In this document: positions 1 to 8,796 of the stretch, piece after piece
How the letters are laid out: each line of letters starts with the position of its first letter
Numbering within the stretch: the stretch's first letter is position 1
Assembly: GCF_000829055.1 (NCBI RefSeq)
Contig: NZ_AP012544.1
Location: 682,001-746,000, forward strand
Direction of reading: 5' to 3'
Origin: Lacticaseibacillus casei DSM 20011 = JCM 1134 = ATCC 393
Lineage (GTDB): Bacteria; Bacillota; Bacilli; Lactobacillales; Lactobacillaceae
DNA: 64,000 nucleotides
Translations under genes and position numbers: made by a program
Notes under the pieces: generated by a model
Told to the model about the DNA's origin: nothing
The model's database searches: none
Seen by the model: only the letters and a program-made list of their open reading frames with translations

Positions 1-1
1 G

Positions 2-613
2 ATTGCTTTTGGGTTAGTTGACAATAACCAGAAGATTATTGCAGATGCAACTAACGGATTAGGGACAGACGGAGTTTATCAGGTTGGACGTGCAGATCTT
101 GGCGGTAAAACTGCTAACATCACTGGCTTATCAGCCGCACCTGTCAAAATTTATGGATTCAATCAAGTACAAGACGTGACAATGCCAACGAGCGAGCCTT
201 CGGTGGCCATTGACATTAATAATTTGAACTTCCAAATTAAGCAAAAGATTAAGGGGTTTGTATCAGATGGCAAGGGCGGATATGTTGACGAAAACCTGAA
301 AGCACATGTGGCTTTGCTTATCACGGCGCAAACGATTGATCGACAGCATTTTGTTTATTACGGTTTTGGCGATGGTATTTTGACCGAAACCGCAGCTAAC
401 ATCCAGACTGATAACAATGCTGAACAGCGTACTGATGACACTTTAACTTACACTGCTCTTTCCACGATTGCCTTCAATAGCCAACCGTACAAGATTTACA
501 GTGATCTTGATCCTAAGTTCGACAAAGCCAACATGTACAAAGAGGTATTCGGTGGCTACGTATTGCCGGCAAGTTCAACAGGATCTGGTACCACTGCAAC
601 TCCAGCTAAATAA
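2..613 (+). CDS. Major tail tube protein, 5' partial
   Basis: Open from the first bases of the window, so the start codon lies upstream. The visible frame is about 203 residues, near the usual ~200-residue length of phi13-type siphophage major tail proteins, so only a few N-terminal residues seem missing. The order that follows (hairpin, two small chaperone ORFs, then a large tape measure gene) is the standard one after the tail tube gene. The protein polymerises into the tail tube around the tape measure. It ends in a Ser/Thr/Gly-rich tail without an Ig-like extension. I looked for a slippery heptamer at the stop and found none. Family assignment rests on sequence feel and synteny. Confidence 0.8.
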   Translation: MAFGLVDNNQKIIADATNGLGTDGVYQVGRADLGGKTANITGLSAAPVKIYGFNQVQDVTMPTSEPSVAIDINNLNFQIKQKIKGFVSDGKGGYVDENLKAHVALLITAQTIDRQHFVYYGFGDGILTETAANIQTDNNAEQRTDDTLTYTALSTIAFNSQPYKIYSDLDPKFDKANMYKEVFGGYVLPASSTGSGTTATPAK

Positions 614-696
614 TGCTGACAGACGCAATCTGACACAGTTTCATAGCAACAACTGATGAATGGCTCACGAACGTGCACTATTTTTTATGCTCAAAA

Positions 697-741
697 GTCG
701 CTTTCTGGTGAACTTGGTGGTGTCCGATTCACCACAGCGAC
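697..741 (+). terminator. Hairpin between tail tube and chaperone genes
   Basis: GTCGCT..CTGGTGAA and TTCACCACAGCGAC can pair over a loop of about 15 nt. There is no long T run, so this may be an attenuator or mRNA-stabilising hairpin lowering expression after the highly expressed tail tube gene rather than a full terminator. Confidence 0.35.
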
Positions 742-770
742 CTTATCAAATACAAAGGATGGTATTACCA

Positions 771-1121
771 ATGAAAATCAAAGTTAGTCAACTTAGCAAT
801 CGTGTACATGAAGTTAAGACAACCAATCGCAACATGGAAAAGATGTACGACTTACAGTTACTGATGGCCAAGGCAGACGATGTTGCCGATATGGAACCAG
901 TAGAAATTATTAAGATGCAGCGCGATATGTTGCATGACTCAATCGACTTCTTGACCACCGTTTTAAACCTGAACAAGCAAGAAACGGACAAGCTTGGGGA
1001 TCTAGAATTTGCCGACACTATTCAGGCGGTTAATTACACTTTTGAACGCATGATGGGCATGAGTGATGAGGATATTGACTTAGCTGCCAAGAAGCAGGAT
1101 GCCAGCAAAAGCAAAGATTAA
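771..1121 (+). CDS. Tail assembly chaperone (gpG-like)
   Basis: A 116-residue protein placed between tail tube and tape measure genes, the constant position of the G chaperone that coats the tape measure during tail assembly. I chose ATG 771 because AAAGGA lies about 10 nt upstream; the longer open frame back to 660 has no ribosome binding site and reads through the hairpin. The sequence is charged and mostly helical, with no recognised catalytic motif. The next ORF overlaps it by 23 nt in the +1 (or -2) frame, the usual arrangement for a G-T frameshift fusion. Confidence 0.7.
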   Translation: MKIKVSQLSNRVHEVKTTNRNMEKMYDLQLLMAKADDVADMEPVEIIKMQRDMLHDSIDFLTTVLNLNKQETDKLGDLEFADTIQAVNYTFERMMGMSDEDIDLAAKKQDASKSKD

Positions 1122-1329
1122 CCCAGCCGTCAAAGTTTATGAACTTGAAAATCAGCTACAAGACTTTAGATTGATGAAAAAGCAAGCAGTCATGTATTTC
1201 CACTGGTCAATGCAGGATTTTGATGATGCCGACTATTTTGAAATGCTGGAAATGATGTCCGCCAAGGATAAGAAAGACCGGCCAATTGATCCGGCAATTA
1301 TGTGGAAGCAATACCAAGAGAAAGGGTGA
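1099..1329 (+). CDS. Tail assembly chaperone T-like ORF, possible frameshift product
   Basis: This 76-residue frame overlaps the end of the G chaperone and ends just before the tape measure start. In siphophages the T part is normally made as a G-T fusion by programmed frameshifting. Here the frame is +1/-2 relative to G and is open back to 1084, so a shift between 1084 and 1118 would fuse them. I see no canonical heptamer. An independent ATG at 1099 has only a poorly spaced AAGCAGG in front of it. Content is acidic with clustered Met and aromatic residues. Confidence 0.6.
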   Translation: MPAKAKINPAVKVYELENQLQDFRLMKKQAVMYFHWSMQDFDDADYFEMLEMMSAKDKKDRPIDPAIMWKQYQEKG

Positions 1330-1334
1330 TTAAA

Positions 1335-4300
1335 GTGGCACAACAAATTAACGCAACAATGAGTACCAAGATTGCCCTTGATCTATTGTCGGCAAGCGAA
1401 TCCGTCAAATCATTAACAGCGGTTGTTCGTTCGAGCCAAAATGCTTGGAAAGCTCAAGAAGCGGAGATGAAATCTGCTGGTGATGCAGTTGGCGCTGCTC
1501 AGGCTAAATATGACGGCTTGGGTAAGTCTATTGAAGCACAGCAGTCTAAGATTGACGCTCTCAAAGCTAAGCAAAGCGAACTCAAGGGCAACACTGCCGA
1601 TGTTGCTCAACAGTTCTTGAAGTATCAACAGCAAATTGATGGTGCCACTAAGCAACTGGCCAGTATGCAAGCTCAGCAAGACCGCGCTAAGCAAGCAATG
1701 GACTATCAAAAGTCCGGTTTGGCTGGCCTACAGCAAGAGTACACAGCTGCTGCACGCGCCAATCAAGCCTATGTGACTCGCCTAGAGGCTGAAGGCAATC
1801 AGCAAGAAGCCAATAAGGCAAAGATGGAGGGTTATAAGTCCTCCATTGTCAACCTTAACGAACAATTGGCCAAGCAATCTGCTGAGTTGGATAAGATTGC
1901 GGCGGCTAGTGGCAAGGATTCAGACGCTTGGCGAACGCAGAAGACACGTGTTGACGAGACAGCAACCAGTTTAGCCAAAGCTAAGTCATCAATGACCGGC
2001 TTGCAAGCTGAAATGGACAAGGCTAATCCGTCTATTTTTGATCGAATCAAGAGCCACATTGCAGGCACGAAGAGTGAAGCTGACAAGACAAAATTAAGTT
2101 TCAAGAAAATGGTTAGCGCTACTGCAATTGGACAAACAATAAGTAATGGTTGGTCAGAATTTAGTGGCACTATTAAATCGACCATAACGCAAGGCATTCA
2201 ATTAGCTGAAGCTGGAGAACAAGCAACACGAGTATGGAAAACTTTAGGCGTCAGCGGCAAGGGTGCAGAACAACTAGTTGGTCAAATGCGTGACTTGAAG
2301 TCTGAGACTAACTTGTCAGCAGATCAAGTATCTGTTTTGCAAAAGCGCTTTTATGGCATGACAGGTAATGTTGACAAAACTAAGGCTTTGACACTAGGCG
2401 TAGCCACACTTGCAGACAAGCTAAGGCTTTCTGGTGACGGTGCAAGTACATTTGCTAAGTCCTTGCAGCGTGCATTTAACAATGGGAAGCTTACTACTGG
2501 TGTTCTAACACGTATGGAAAATGCTGCGCCTGGTCTTGGAAGTGCATTGGCTAAGGCCGGTGGCGTATCTGAAACGGCCTTTAACTCCATGGTAGCAAGC
2601 GGTCAAATCAGCAGTAAGAAACTGCAGGATTTGATCGTAAAAATCAGCAAGGACAGCAAGTCTACTTTTAATGACTTTGGTAATACTGCCGAGGGTGCTA
2701 CGCAAAGATTAAAGGGCGCTTGGCAGGGAGTTGAAGCAACACTTGCTAAACCTTTGGTATCAGTTCAAAGCACTGGTATTAACAGCATTGTTAATGTTTT
2801 AAAGTCGTCCGCAGTGACTTCCTTGTTTACTTCATTGGGGAAAGCCATGGCCGGTGTAGCGCAACAAGCTAGCAACTTATTGAATTATGTGGCTCAACAT
2901 CAAAAAGATATTGGCGGCATTATCACCAGCTTAGGTACCATTGTGAAGATTTTTGCCAGTGCTGTGTGGCATACAATTTCTGGAGTCATATCTGGGATTG
3001 CTAAGAGTATGGGGCTTGTTAGTGATAATGCAAAAAAAGCAAGTGACCCACTAAAATCAATGAACTCGTTTTTGAGAAACATAGCTAAAAACAAAAGCGG
3101 GATTGAATTTGTTGCTAAGGCACTTTTGGGAGTCTATGCTGCTGTAAAGCTAATGACGACGGCTCAAAAAGCACTCAACTTCGTGATGGCTGCCAATCCG
3201 TACATTCTGCTGGCTGGTGCAATCATTGCCGTGGGTGCAGCGCTTATTGCTTTATACCAGCACAACAAAAAGTTTAAAGCATTTGTCGATGGCATCGTCA
3301 AGTCTGTTCAAAACATGTGGAAGGGCATGCAGAAATGGATTGGCCAGATTGTCAAGGGCTGGAACAACTTTTGGTCATCGGTCGGTAAGGGCTGGAATAG
3401 ATTTTGGAACGGCATTAGCAAATCCACTGATGCTGCGCAAAAAAAGCAGCAGAAACAGCAAGAAGCAGCTGATAAGCAGGCGCAGAAAGAATGGAATGGA
3501 TTTTGGAACGATGTTGGTAAAGGCTGGACTAGCTTTTGGAATGATGTAAACAAGAGGAATTCTAGCGCACAAAAGCAGCAGCAGAAGCAACAGGATGCTG
3601 CTAATAAGCAGGCGCAAAAAGATTGGAATGGATTTTGGAACGATGTTGGCAAGGGCTGGAATGGATTTTGGAATGATGTAAACAAGAAAAATTCTAGTGC
3701 ACAACAGCAACAGCAAAAACAGCAAGATGCAGCTAATAAGCAGATAAAGAAAGATTGGGATAGTTTTTGGAGTAATGCAAGCAATGGCTGGAACAACTTT
3801 TGGTCAGATACTTTAAAAAATGCCAAAAACGGTATGAATGATACAAAATCACGGATTGATAGTGGCAATGACAGTATCCACAAAGGCTGGGATAGCTTCT
3901 GGTCGAGCACTTCGGAAAACTGGAACGGATTTTGGGGAAATGTTGGTAAAAATGCTCAAAGTGGAATGTCAACAGTCCGCGGTTGGATTAGTGACGGCAA
4001 CAGCAAAATAGATTCCGGATGGCGTTCCATGTGGTCAGGGATCAAGTCTTACTTCGGCAGCATATGGGATGGCATTAAAAATGATGCAGAGAATGGCATG
4101 AATGCTGTTATCAACGTTATTAACGGTGCTATCGGCGGCATCAACTGGGTTTGGGAAAAGTTCACTGGCAAAGACGCCCTGAGAAAACTATCTCATGTTC
4201 ACTTTGCCAATGGTGGTATTGTCACCCAAAAGATGCACCTTGTCATGGTCAACGATGGTGCTGGACCTGATTGGAAAGAACTTTATCAGCTACCAAATGG

Positions 4301-5363
4301 GCAACTCGGTATGAGTCAACAGCGTAATGCCACAGGACTATTGCCAGAAGGCACTCGTGTCTTCAATGGGAAAGAAACCAAAGCCATCATGAAGATGGCT
4401 GGCGTTGAACACTATGACTTAGGTGGTGTAATTGGCGGTGTTGGCAAATTCTTTTCTGGTGCTTGGGACAAGTTGGAGGCCGTTGGTGATTGGCTTGCTA
4501 ACCCAGTTGGGAAAGTAACCGATTTAATCAAGTCAAGTATTAGCGGCATTTCAGGCGGTGTTGAAATGTTTAGCAACTTAGCCAGTGGTGTTATTAACAA
4601 ATTGACAGGCAGTGTTGTTGATTGGTTTAAAAAAGAACTAGCAAAGTTGCAAGACACACTAGGCGCTAACCCCGGTGGATCAGGCGTGCAACGTTGGCGC
4701 CCATACGTTATTCAAGCTTTAAAGGCCAATGGTTTTGATGCTAGTGATTATCAAGTTGCTGCATGGATGCGAGTTATCCAGCGTGAATCCAATGGTAATC
4801 CTAAGGCAATAAACTTGTGGGATAGCAACGCTAAAGCCGGCATACCTTCAATGGGGCTTGTACAAACCATTGGGCCAACGTTCAATGCGTATAAGTTCCC
4901 CGGCCACAACGATGTCTATAACGGCTATGACGATCTACTTGCTGGTATTCACTACATGAAGGCCATCTACGGCTCTGGAAGTTCTGCTTTTGCTCGTGTC
5001 AGTGGCCCTGAAGGTTACGCCAATGGTGGCTTGATCACACAGCCAATCCATGCGCTTGTTGGCGAAGATGGTCCAGAAACAATTCTACCGTTAACTAAAA
5101 CAAGCCGTGCTTGGCAACTATTGGGACAGGCTGTTACCAACATCAATCACGGCTTGGGTAATGGTGCGGTTGCTGAAAGTGAAAGCAGCGGTACAGATGA
5201 TTTAGGAAAGAAGTTGGACAATATTGCCGATCTTCTCACGAAACTCAGCTTCGTTCTGCAAGTTGGGGACGACCAGTTTTATCCAAAAGTTGCGCCAAAA
5301 GTTAAGCAGTACAACGACAGAAAAGACAGGTTCAATGCTTATTGGAAAGGAGGAACCGTTTAA
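1335..5363 (+). CDS. Tape measure protein with lytic transglycosylase domain
   Basis: About 1342 residues. The GTG at 1335 is preceded by AAAGGG with 8 nt spacing; an upstream ATG at 1302 lacks a site. In order: a Gln/Ala-rich coiled coil (about 20-240), a TP901-type tape measure core (about 270-480), a hydrophobic segment (about 615-645), a Trp-rich repeat block (about 670-900), and a soluble lytic transglycosylase-like domain (about 1115-1220) whose likely catalytic Glu1151 sits in RESNGNP. The protein sets tail length and is ejected; the SLT domain would open peptidoglycan during genome entry. A distal tail gene follows directly. Confidence 0.93.
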   Translation: MAQQINATMSTKIALDLLSASESVKSLTAVVRSSQNAWKAQEAEMKSAGDAVGAAQAKYDGLGKSIEAQQSKIDALKAKQSELKGNTADVAQQFLKYQQQIDGATKQLASMQAQQDRAKQAMDYQKSGLAGLQQEYTAAARANQAYVTRLEAEGNQQEANKAKMEGYKSSIVNLNEQLAKQSAELDKIAAASGKDSDAWRTQKTRVDETATSLAKAKSSMTGLQAEMDKANPSIFDRIKSHIAGTKSEADKTKLSFKKMVSATAIGQTISNGWSEFSGTIKSTITQGIQLAEAGEQATRVWKTLGVSGKGAEQLVGQMRDLKSETNLSADQVSVLQKRFYGMTGNVDKTKALTLGVATLADKLRLSGDGASTFAKSLQRAFNNGKLTTGVLTRMENAAPGLGSALAKAGGVSETAFNSMVASGQISSKKLQDLIVKISKDSKSTFNDFGNTAEGATQRLKGAWQGVEATLAKPLVSVQSTGINSIVNVLKSSAVTSLFTSLGKAMAGVAQQASNLLNYVAQHQKDIGGIITSLGTIVKIFASAVWHTISGVISGIAKSMGLVSDNAKKASDPLKSMNSFLRNIAKNKSGIEFVAKALLGVYAAVKLMTTAQKALNFVMAANPYILLAGAIIAVGAALIALYQHNKKFKAFVDGIVKSVQNMWKGMQKWIGQIVKGWNNFWSSVGKGWNRFWNGISKSTDAAQKKQQKQQEAADKQAQKEWNGFWNDVGKGWTSFWNDVNKRNSSAQKQQQKQQDAANKQAQKDWNGFWNDVGKGWNGFWNDVNKKNSSAQQQQQKQQDAANKQIKKDWDSFWSNASNGWNNFWSDTLKNAKNGMNDTKSRIDSGNDSIHKGWDSFWSSTSENWNGFWGNVGKNAQSGMSTVRGWISDGNSKIDSGWRSMWSGIKSYFGSIWDGIKNDAENGMNAVINVINGAIGGINWVWEKFTGKDALRKLSHVHFANGGIVTQKMHLVMVNDGAGPDWKELYQLPNGQLGMSQQRNATGLLPEGTRVFNGKETKAIMKMAGVEHYDLGGVIGGVGKFFSGAWDKLEAVGDWLANPVGKVTDLIKSSISGISGGVEMFSNLASGVINKLTGSVVDWFKKELAKLQDTLGANPGGSGVQRWRPYVIQALKANGFDASDYQVAAWMRVIQRESNGNPKAINLWDSNAKAGIPSMGLVQTIGPTFNAYKFPGHNDVYNGYDDLLAGIHYMKAIYGSGSSAFARVSGPEGYANGGLITQPIHALVGEDGPETILPLTKTSRAWQLLGQAVTNINHGLGNGAVAESESSGTDDLGKKLDNIADLLTKLSFVLQVGDDQFYPKVAPKVKQYNDRKDRFNAYWKGGTV
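3489..3752 (+). repeat. Two 132-bp tandem repeats inside tape measure gene
   Basis: Two adjacent 44-codon units (3489-3620 and 3621-3752) encode almost the same peptide: a WNGFWNDV / FWNDVN pair followed by a Gln-rich stretch. Diverged partial units lie on both sides (about 3350-3490 and 3753-4035), each keeping the GW..FW motif. This is an in-frame expansion within the tape measure. Confidence 0.8.
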
Positions 5364-7346
5364 TTGAAACAAGCAGGCATGACCATCACATACGCCGGAG
5401 TAGATATTACCCAATGGATGTATGTACAGATGGTCAAACGTGATGTAGGAACTAATCACATCAACACAATGCAAAAGGTCGGCATCAGCGATGGTCAGAT
5501 GTTGAAATACATGTCACGGGACGTCAAGACAATTGTGGTAACTGGGATCGTTATGAATGACAATTTGGTGCCACTAAGACGTTCTTTTGCCGCTGCTATT
5601 GATGCGGACGAACCCCAGCAGCTAATCTTTGGGGATGAGCCAGATAAATATTATCTTGCCATCGTAGACAGTCAGCCTACCTTCACCGAAGGCTTTCGAT
5701 CAGGAACAATCTCAATCAGCTTCATCTGTCCAGATGGTGGCATTGCGCACTCGGTAGCCACGAAGACGTTTGACAATATGCCATACAATGACTTGCCAGT
5801 AAACATGCTGGTCGACTCTGGTTTTGAATCAGGAAAAACCCCAGCAAACCATGTTTGGGGTGACGGTAAAGACACAAATGATAGAATGTTACAAGTAATC
5901 GGACAAGCTCCTTCATTCCCAACGCCATTTGGAAATTATATGCTTGAAATTGCAAACTGGAGTACTGATTCATCAACTATTCCAGATCAGTACGTCCAAA
6001 TTCCTTTATCCGAACCAGTTTACATTAAGAAAGGCGAAACATGGACTTATAGCTACTACTACGCAACTGCTGGATCAGCAGTTGGGCAAGCGTCTGACTA
6101 TTTGCTGACAACCGAACCAGATCCACTTACTGAATTGTCAATGGGGCATGACGCACGGGATGCTTCAGGAGGTCAGACAACGTGGCATCGTTTTGTAAAA
6201 ACGTGGACGGCGGACAGAGACGTAACTGTAACCACTTTGCGCTTTGGCTTTACTAAAACATCGGCAAGCGCAGGATGGGTATGTATTGACAATGTAAAGC
6301 TAGCACAAGAACCCACCGTTTCTCCGTGGTCACCTAACCCAGCGGATCCTGAATACTATACCAACACCATCACGGTTCACAATGGCGGTACTTATCCTGT
6401 CGAGCCAGTTATTACGGCAACTATGCATGCTGATAACGGCTTTCTAGGATTTGCCAATAGTCAGGGTGGCGTTCTTCAATTTGGCAACCCCGAAGAAATT
6501 GATGGCTATACCAGCGAAGAAAGTGAAGTGGCCTTGAATTTGGCAGCCGTTCAAGGATCGCACATGGATAATCAAGCAGCTTCCAATAATCTTTACTGGG
6601 GAGACAATCCAGCTACGCCGAATGAACAGATTGGCAATGCGATTTGGACAGAGGACAGGTTCGATGGCTGGAAGGTTGAGCCTAATTGGCCCAGTATTAC
6701 TGGCGCCCACAAGTATTGGAATGGTCCTTCAATCAAACACAACCTTGCTCAGACACATAACGGTAACTTTAAGAGCAATCTGACTTGGGATGTCATGGCA
6801 CGTTTTCAAACTAATGCCTATGAGGTTGGTACACTCGAAACAACCTTAGAAAGTGACGGCAAGCCAATCTTTCAGATGATGCTGAAAGACAATAGTTCAC
6901 TGTCTGACCAAATATGGTGGATATGTTACTACAAAAATCAGCTAGTCGTCTATGAACAGTTGGATCGCAATATCTTCACTAACGACAAATTCATTCAGCT
7001 GGAATTGCAGAAATTTGGTAATTCGGTTGTTTTCAGAGTGTCACCATGGGTTGGCAATCGAGGACGAGAGACGACTATTACCCGTCAATTCACTTTTGCG
7101 GACGCTGCTAGTGTCGAGACTAAGCAATTTTCAGCATGGTTTATGCGAGACAAGACATGGGGCGAGTCGACTATGTATCTAATTGCATCTATCGTTAAAT
7201 GGCAGAACGTCAGTTGGTATACAGATATTAAGAATCGCTTCAGCAATGGCGATGTAATTACGGTCGATGTGGCTAATACCAAAACTTATTTCAATGGCAG
7301 TGAAGATCGCACTTTGCATACATTAGGCAACCTGGATGTAAGCTGA
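5364..7346 (+). pseudogene. Distal tail protein (Dit), 3' end lost to an IS
   Basis: Starts at TTG 5364, with AAAGGAGG about 10 nt upstream overlapping the tape measure end; ATG 5379 is an alternative. The N-terminal ~140 residues fit the Sipho_tail/Dit ring domain. A segment at about 145-330 beginning LVDSGFES looks like an inserted jelly-roll carbohydrate-binding module, making this a long 'evolved' Dit. The frame stops two codons after LGNLDV, right at the IS at 7351. The lost C-terminus, ending in a typical Dit terminus, lies beyond the IS at 8674-8796. Dit forms the baseplate hub linking tail tube to the tail-associated protein. The 660-residue product lacks about 40 residues and may not assemble. 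Confidence 0.85.
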
Positions 7347-7413
7347 TTCCTGAGACAACTTTTAAGAGAGGGTATAATGAATAAATCGTCTCTCAAAAGG
7401 AAGGAATTTTTAC

Positions 7414-7665
7414 ATGACAAGTCGTTACGACAAAGAATTCAAACAAAACATTATCAACCTATATAAGCAAGGCGAATCAGCTGCCCAAATGGCCAGAGAA
7501 TATGGCATTGGCTATTCAACAGTTCATAAGTGGATCCAGGGCCAGGCCAAAACTCAATCCGGTAAATCGCCAGACGAAATCAAAGCGATGGAAAAGCGAC
7601 TGGCTTCGCTGTCTGAGGAGAACGAAATCCTAAAAAAAGCCCTAGGCTTTCTTGCGCAGAAGTAA
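7414..7665 (+). CDS. IS3-family transposase OrfA
   Basis: An 83-residue protein with an N-terminal helix-turn-helix (TSRYDKEFKQNIINLYKQG onward) and a C-terminal leucine-zipper-like helix, the layout of IS3 OrfA, which binds the terminal inverted repeats. AAGGAA lies upstream of the ATG. Near its 3' end is a run of seven A followed by G (7632-7639). Slipping -1 there enters the orfB frame, which is open from that point, giving the OrfAB transposase fusion. Confidence 0.9.
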   Translation: MTSRYDKEFKQNIINLYKQGESAAQMAREYGIGYSTVHKWIQGQAKTQSGKSPDEIKAMEKRLASLSEENEILKKALGFLAQK

Positions 7666-7718
7666 CCAATATCTTTGATTACATTCACCAAGAAAGCCAT
7701 CACCACCAGGTAACCAAG

Positions 7719-8561
7719 ATGTGCCGAATCCTCGGTGTTTCCAGAGCTCAGTATTATCGTTATCGATCCCCCAAACCTTCAAAACGCCGGGCCGAAGATG
7801 CGGGCTTGAAACAACGGATTCTGCGGATCTTTGCGGAATTTAAGCAGCGATACGGTGTTATGAAGATCCACCATGAATTGAATCTGGAACTTCAACCACT
7901 GCAGCTTCGGTGCAGTCCACGACGGATTTCCCGGCTCATGAAGGAACTGGATATCCACTCCGTTACCGTCAATAAGTGGAAAGCGGCTTCGGCTTCCAAA
8001 ACCAAGGTTGAACAGCGTCCCAACTTGCTTAAGCAGGATTTCTCGACCACTGGTTTAAATCAAAAATGGACCGCTGATATGACCTATATTCAAACGAAGC
8101 GTAATGGCTGGTGTTACTTATCAACCATCATGGACCTGCACTCACGACGGATTATCGGCTATTCGTTCTCAAAAAAGATGGATACTGATTTAGTCTTAAA
8201 GACCCTTGAAAGCGCGGTTAAAAATCGAACCATTACTGGGGACCTGATTATCCATACGGATTTAGGATCACAGTATACCAGCGATGATTACAATCAACGT
8301 TTAACTGAGCTACATATCCGCCACTCATACAGCCGTAAGGGTTGTCCGTATGATAATGCGCCAATGGAATCCTTTCACGCTTCCCTCAAAAAGGAATGTG
8401 TTTATCCAGTGCCGGTCTTTGAAGATTATGAAACTGCCGCTGCCGTCCTTTTTGAATATGTGCATGCTTTCTACAATAGGAAGAGAATTCATAGTTCACT
8501 GGGCTACCAGACCCCCTTACAAGTTGAAATTGCAACACTTACGAGCCAAATGGCCGCCTGA
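7719..8561 (+). CDS. IS3-family transposase OrfB (DDE integrase core)
   Basis: About 280 residues from the first Met. The frame is open upstream to the slippery A run near 7632, so the real product is probably the OrfAB frameshift fusion. It has an HTH_21-like N-terminal part, then a retroviral-type integrase core with Asp in WTADMTYI, Asp in IHTDLGSQY and Glu in MESFHASLKKE, the DDE triad. It carries out strand transfer of the IS. The reading frame is intact, so the element may still be active. Confidence 0.92.
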   Translation: MCRILGVSRAQYYRYRSPKPSKRRAEDAGLKQRILRIFAEFKQRYGVMKIHHELNLELQPLQLRCSPRRISRLMKELDIHSVTVNKWKAASASKTKVEQRPNLLKQDFSTTGLNQKWTADMTYIQTKRNGWCYLSTIMDLHSRRIIGYSFSKKMDTDLVLKTLESAVKNRTITGDLIIHTDLGSQYTSDDYNQRLTELHIRHSYSRKGCPYDNAPMESFHASLKKECVYPVPVFEDYETAAAVLFEYVHAFYNRKRIHSSLGYQTPLQVEIATLTSQMAA

Positions 8562-8673
8562 CTTAATGCTTTCCAGGGTTCAAATAAGTTATTAATCGCA
8601 ATTAATGATTTATTTGAGCTGTGGAAGGTAAACGCGGTTCTGAATGTCTCTTAAAATCTGTCTCAAATATTGA

Positions 8674-8796
8674 CTTCAATCCAACCAGTGGGACAAGTTT
8701 CTTTTGCCACCCGGAGATACCATCATTCAGCTCATGCCATCAAGCTGGGCACAACCATTTGCGTGTGAAGTTGATTTGAAGGAGGCGTGGTTATAA
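8674..8796 (+). pseudogene. Severed 3' end of the dit gene
   Basis: A 40-codon open frame ending in TAA at 8794. It encodes SNQWDKFLLPPGD and then MPSSWAQPFACEVDLKEAWL, a typical C-terminus of siphophage distal tail proteins. It has no start codon or ribosome binding site at its 5' end, which abuts the IS, and it runs directly into the next tail gene. It is the missing C-terminal part of the gene at 5364. Confidence 0.82.

Larger units (their letters stand above)
7351..8665 (+). mobile_element. IS3-family insertion sequence in the dit gene
   Basis: Bounded by imperfect inverted repeats: TGAGACAACTTTTAAGAGAG at 7351-7370 and the inverse of TGAGACAGATTTTAAGAGAC ending at 8665. It contains orfA and orfB of an IS3-type transposase in the usual -1 relation. 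Weak similarity of the two ends continues about 10 bp outward, so the true termini may be slightly wider. I see no matching target duplication at either choice of ends, which may reflect a later deletion or recombination. Confidence 0.88.

Noticed and set aside
540..640. Frameshift extension of the prophage A tail tube protein
   Set aside because: No X XXY YYZ heptamer before the stop, and no useful open frame after it.
3308..3910. A long minus-strand frame opposite the tape measure repeats
   Set aside because: It is the antisense of Trp/Gln-rich repeats (codon periodicity makes it open), with low-complexity Phe/Cys/Ser content and no start signals.
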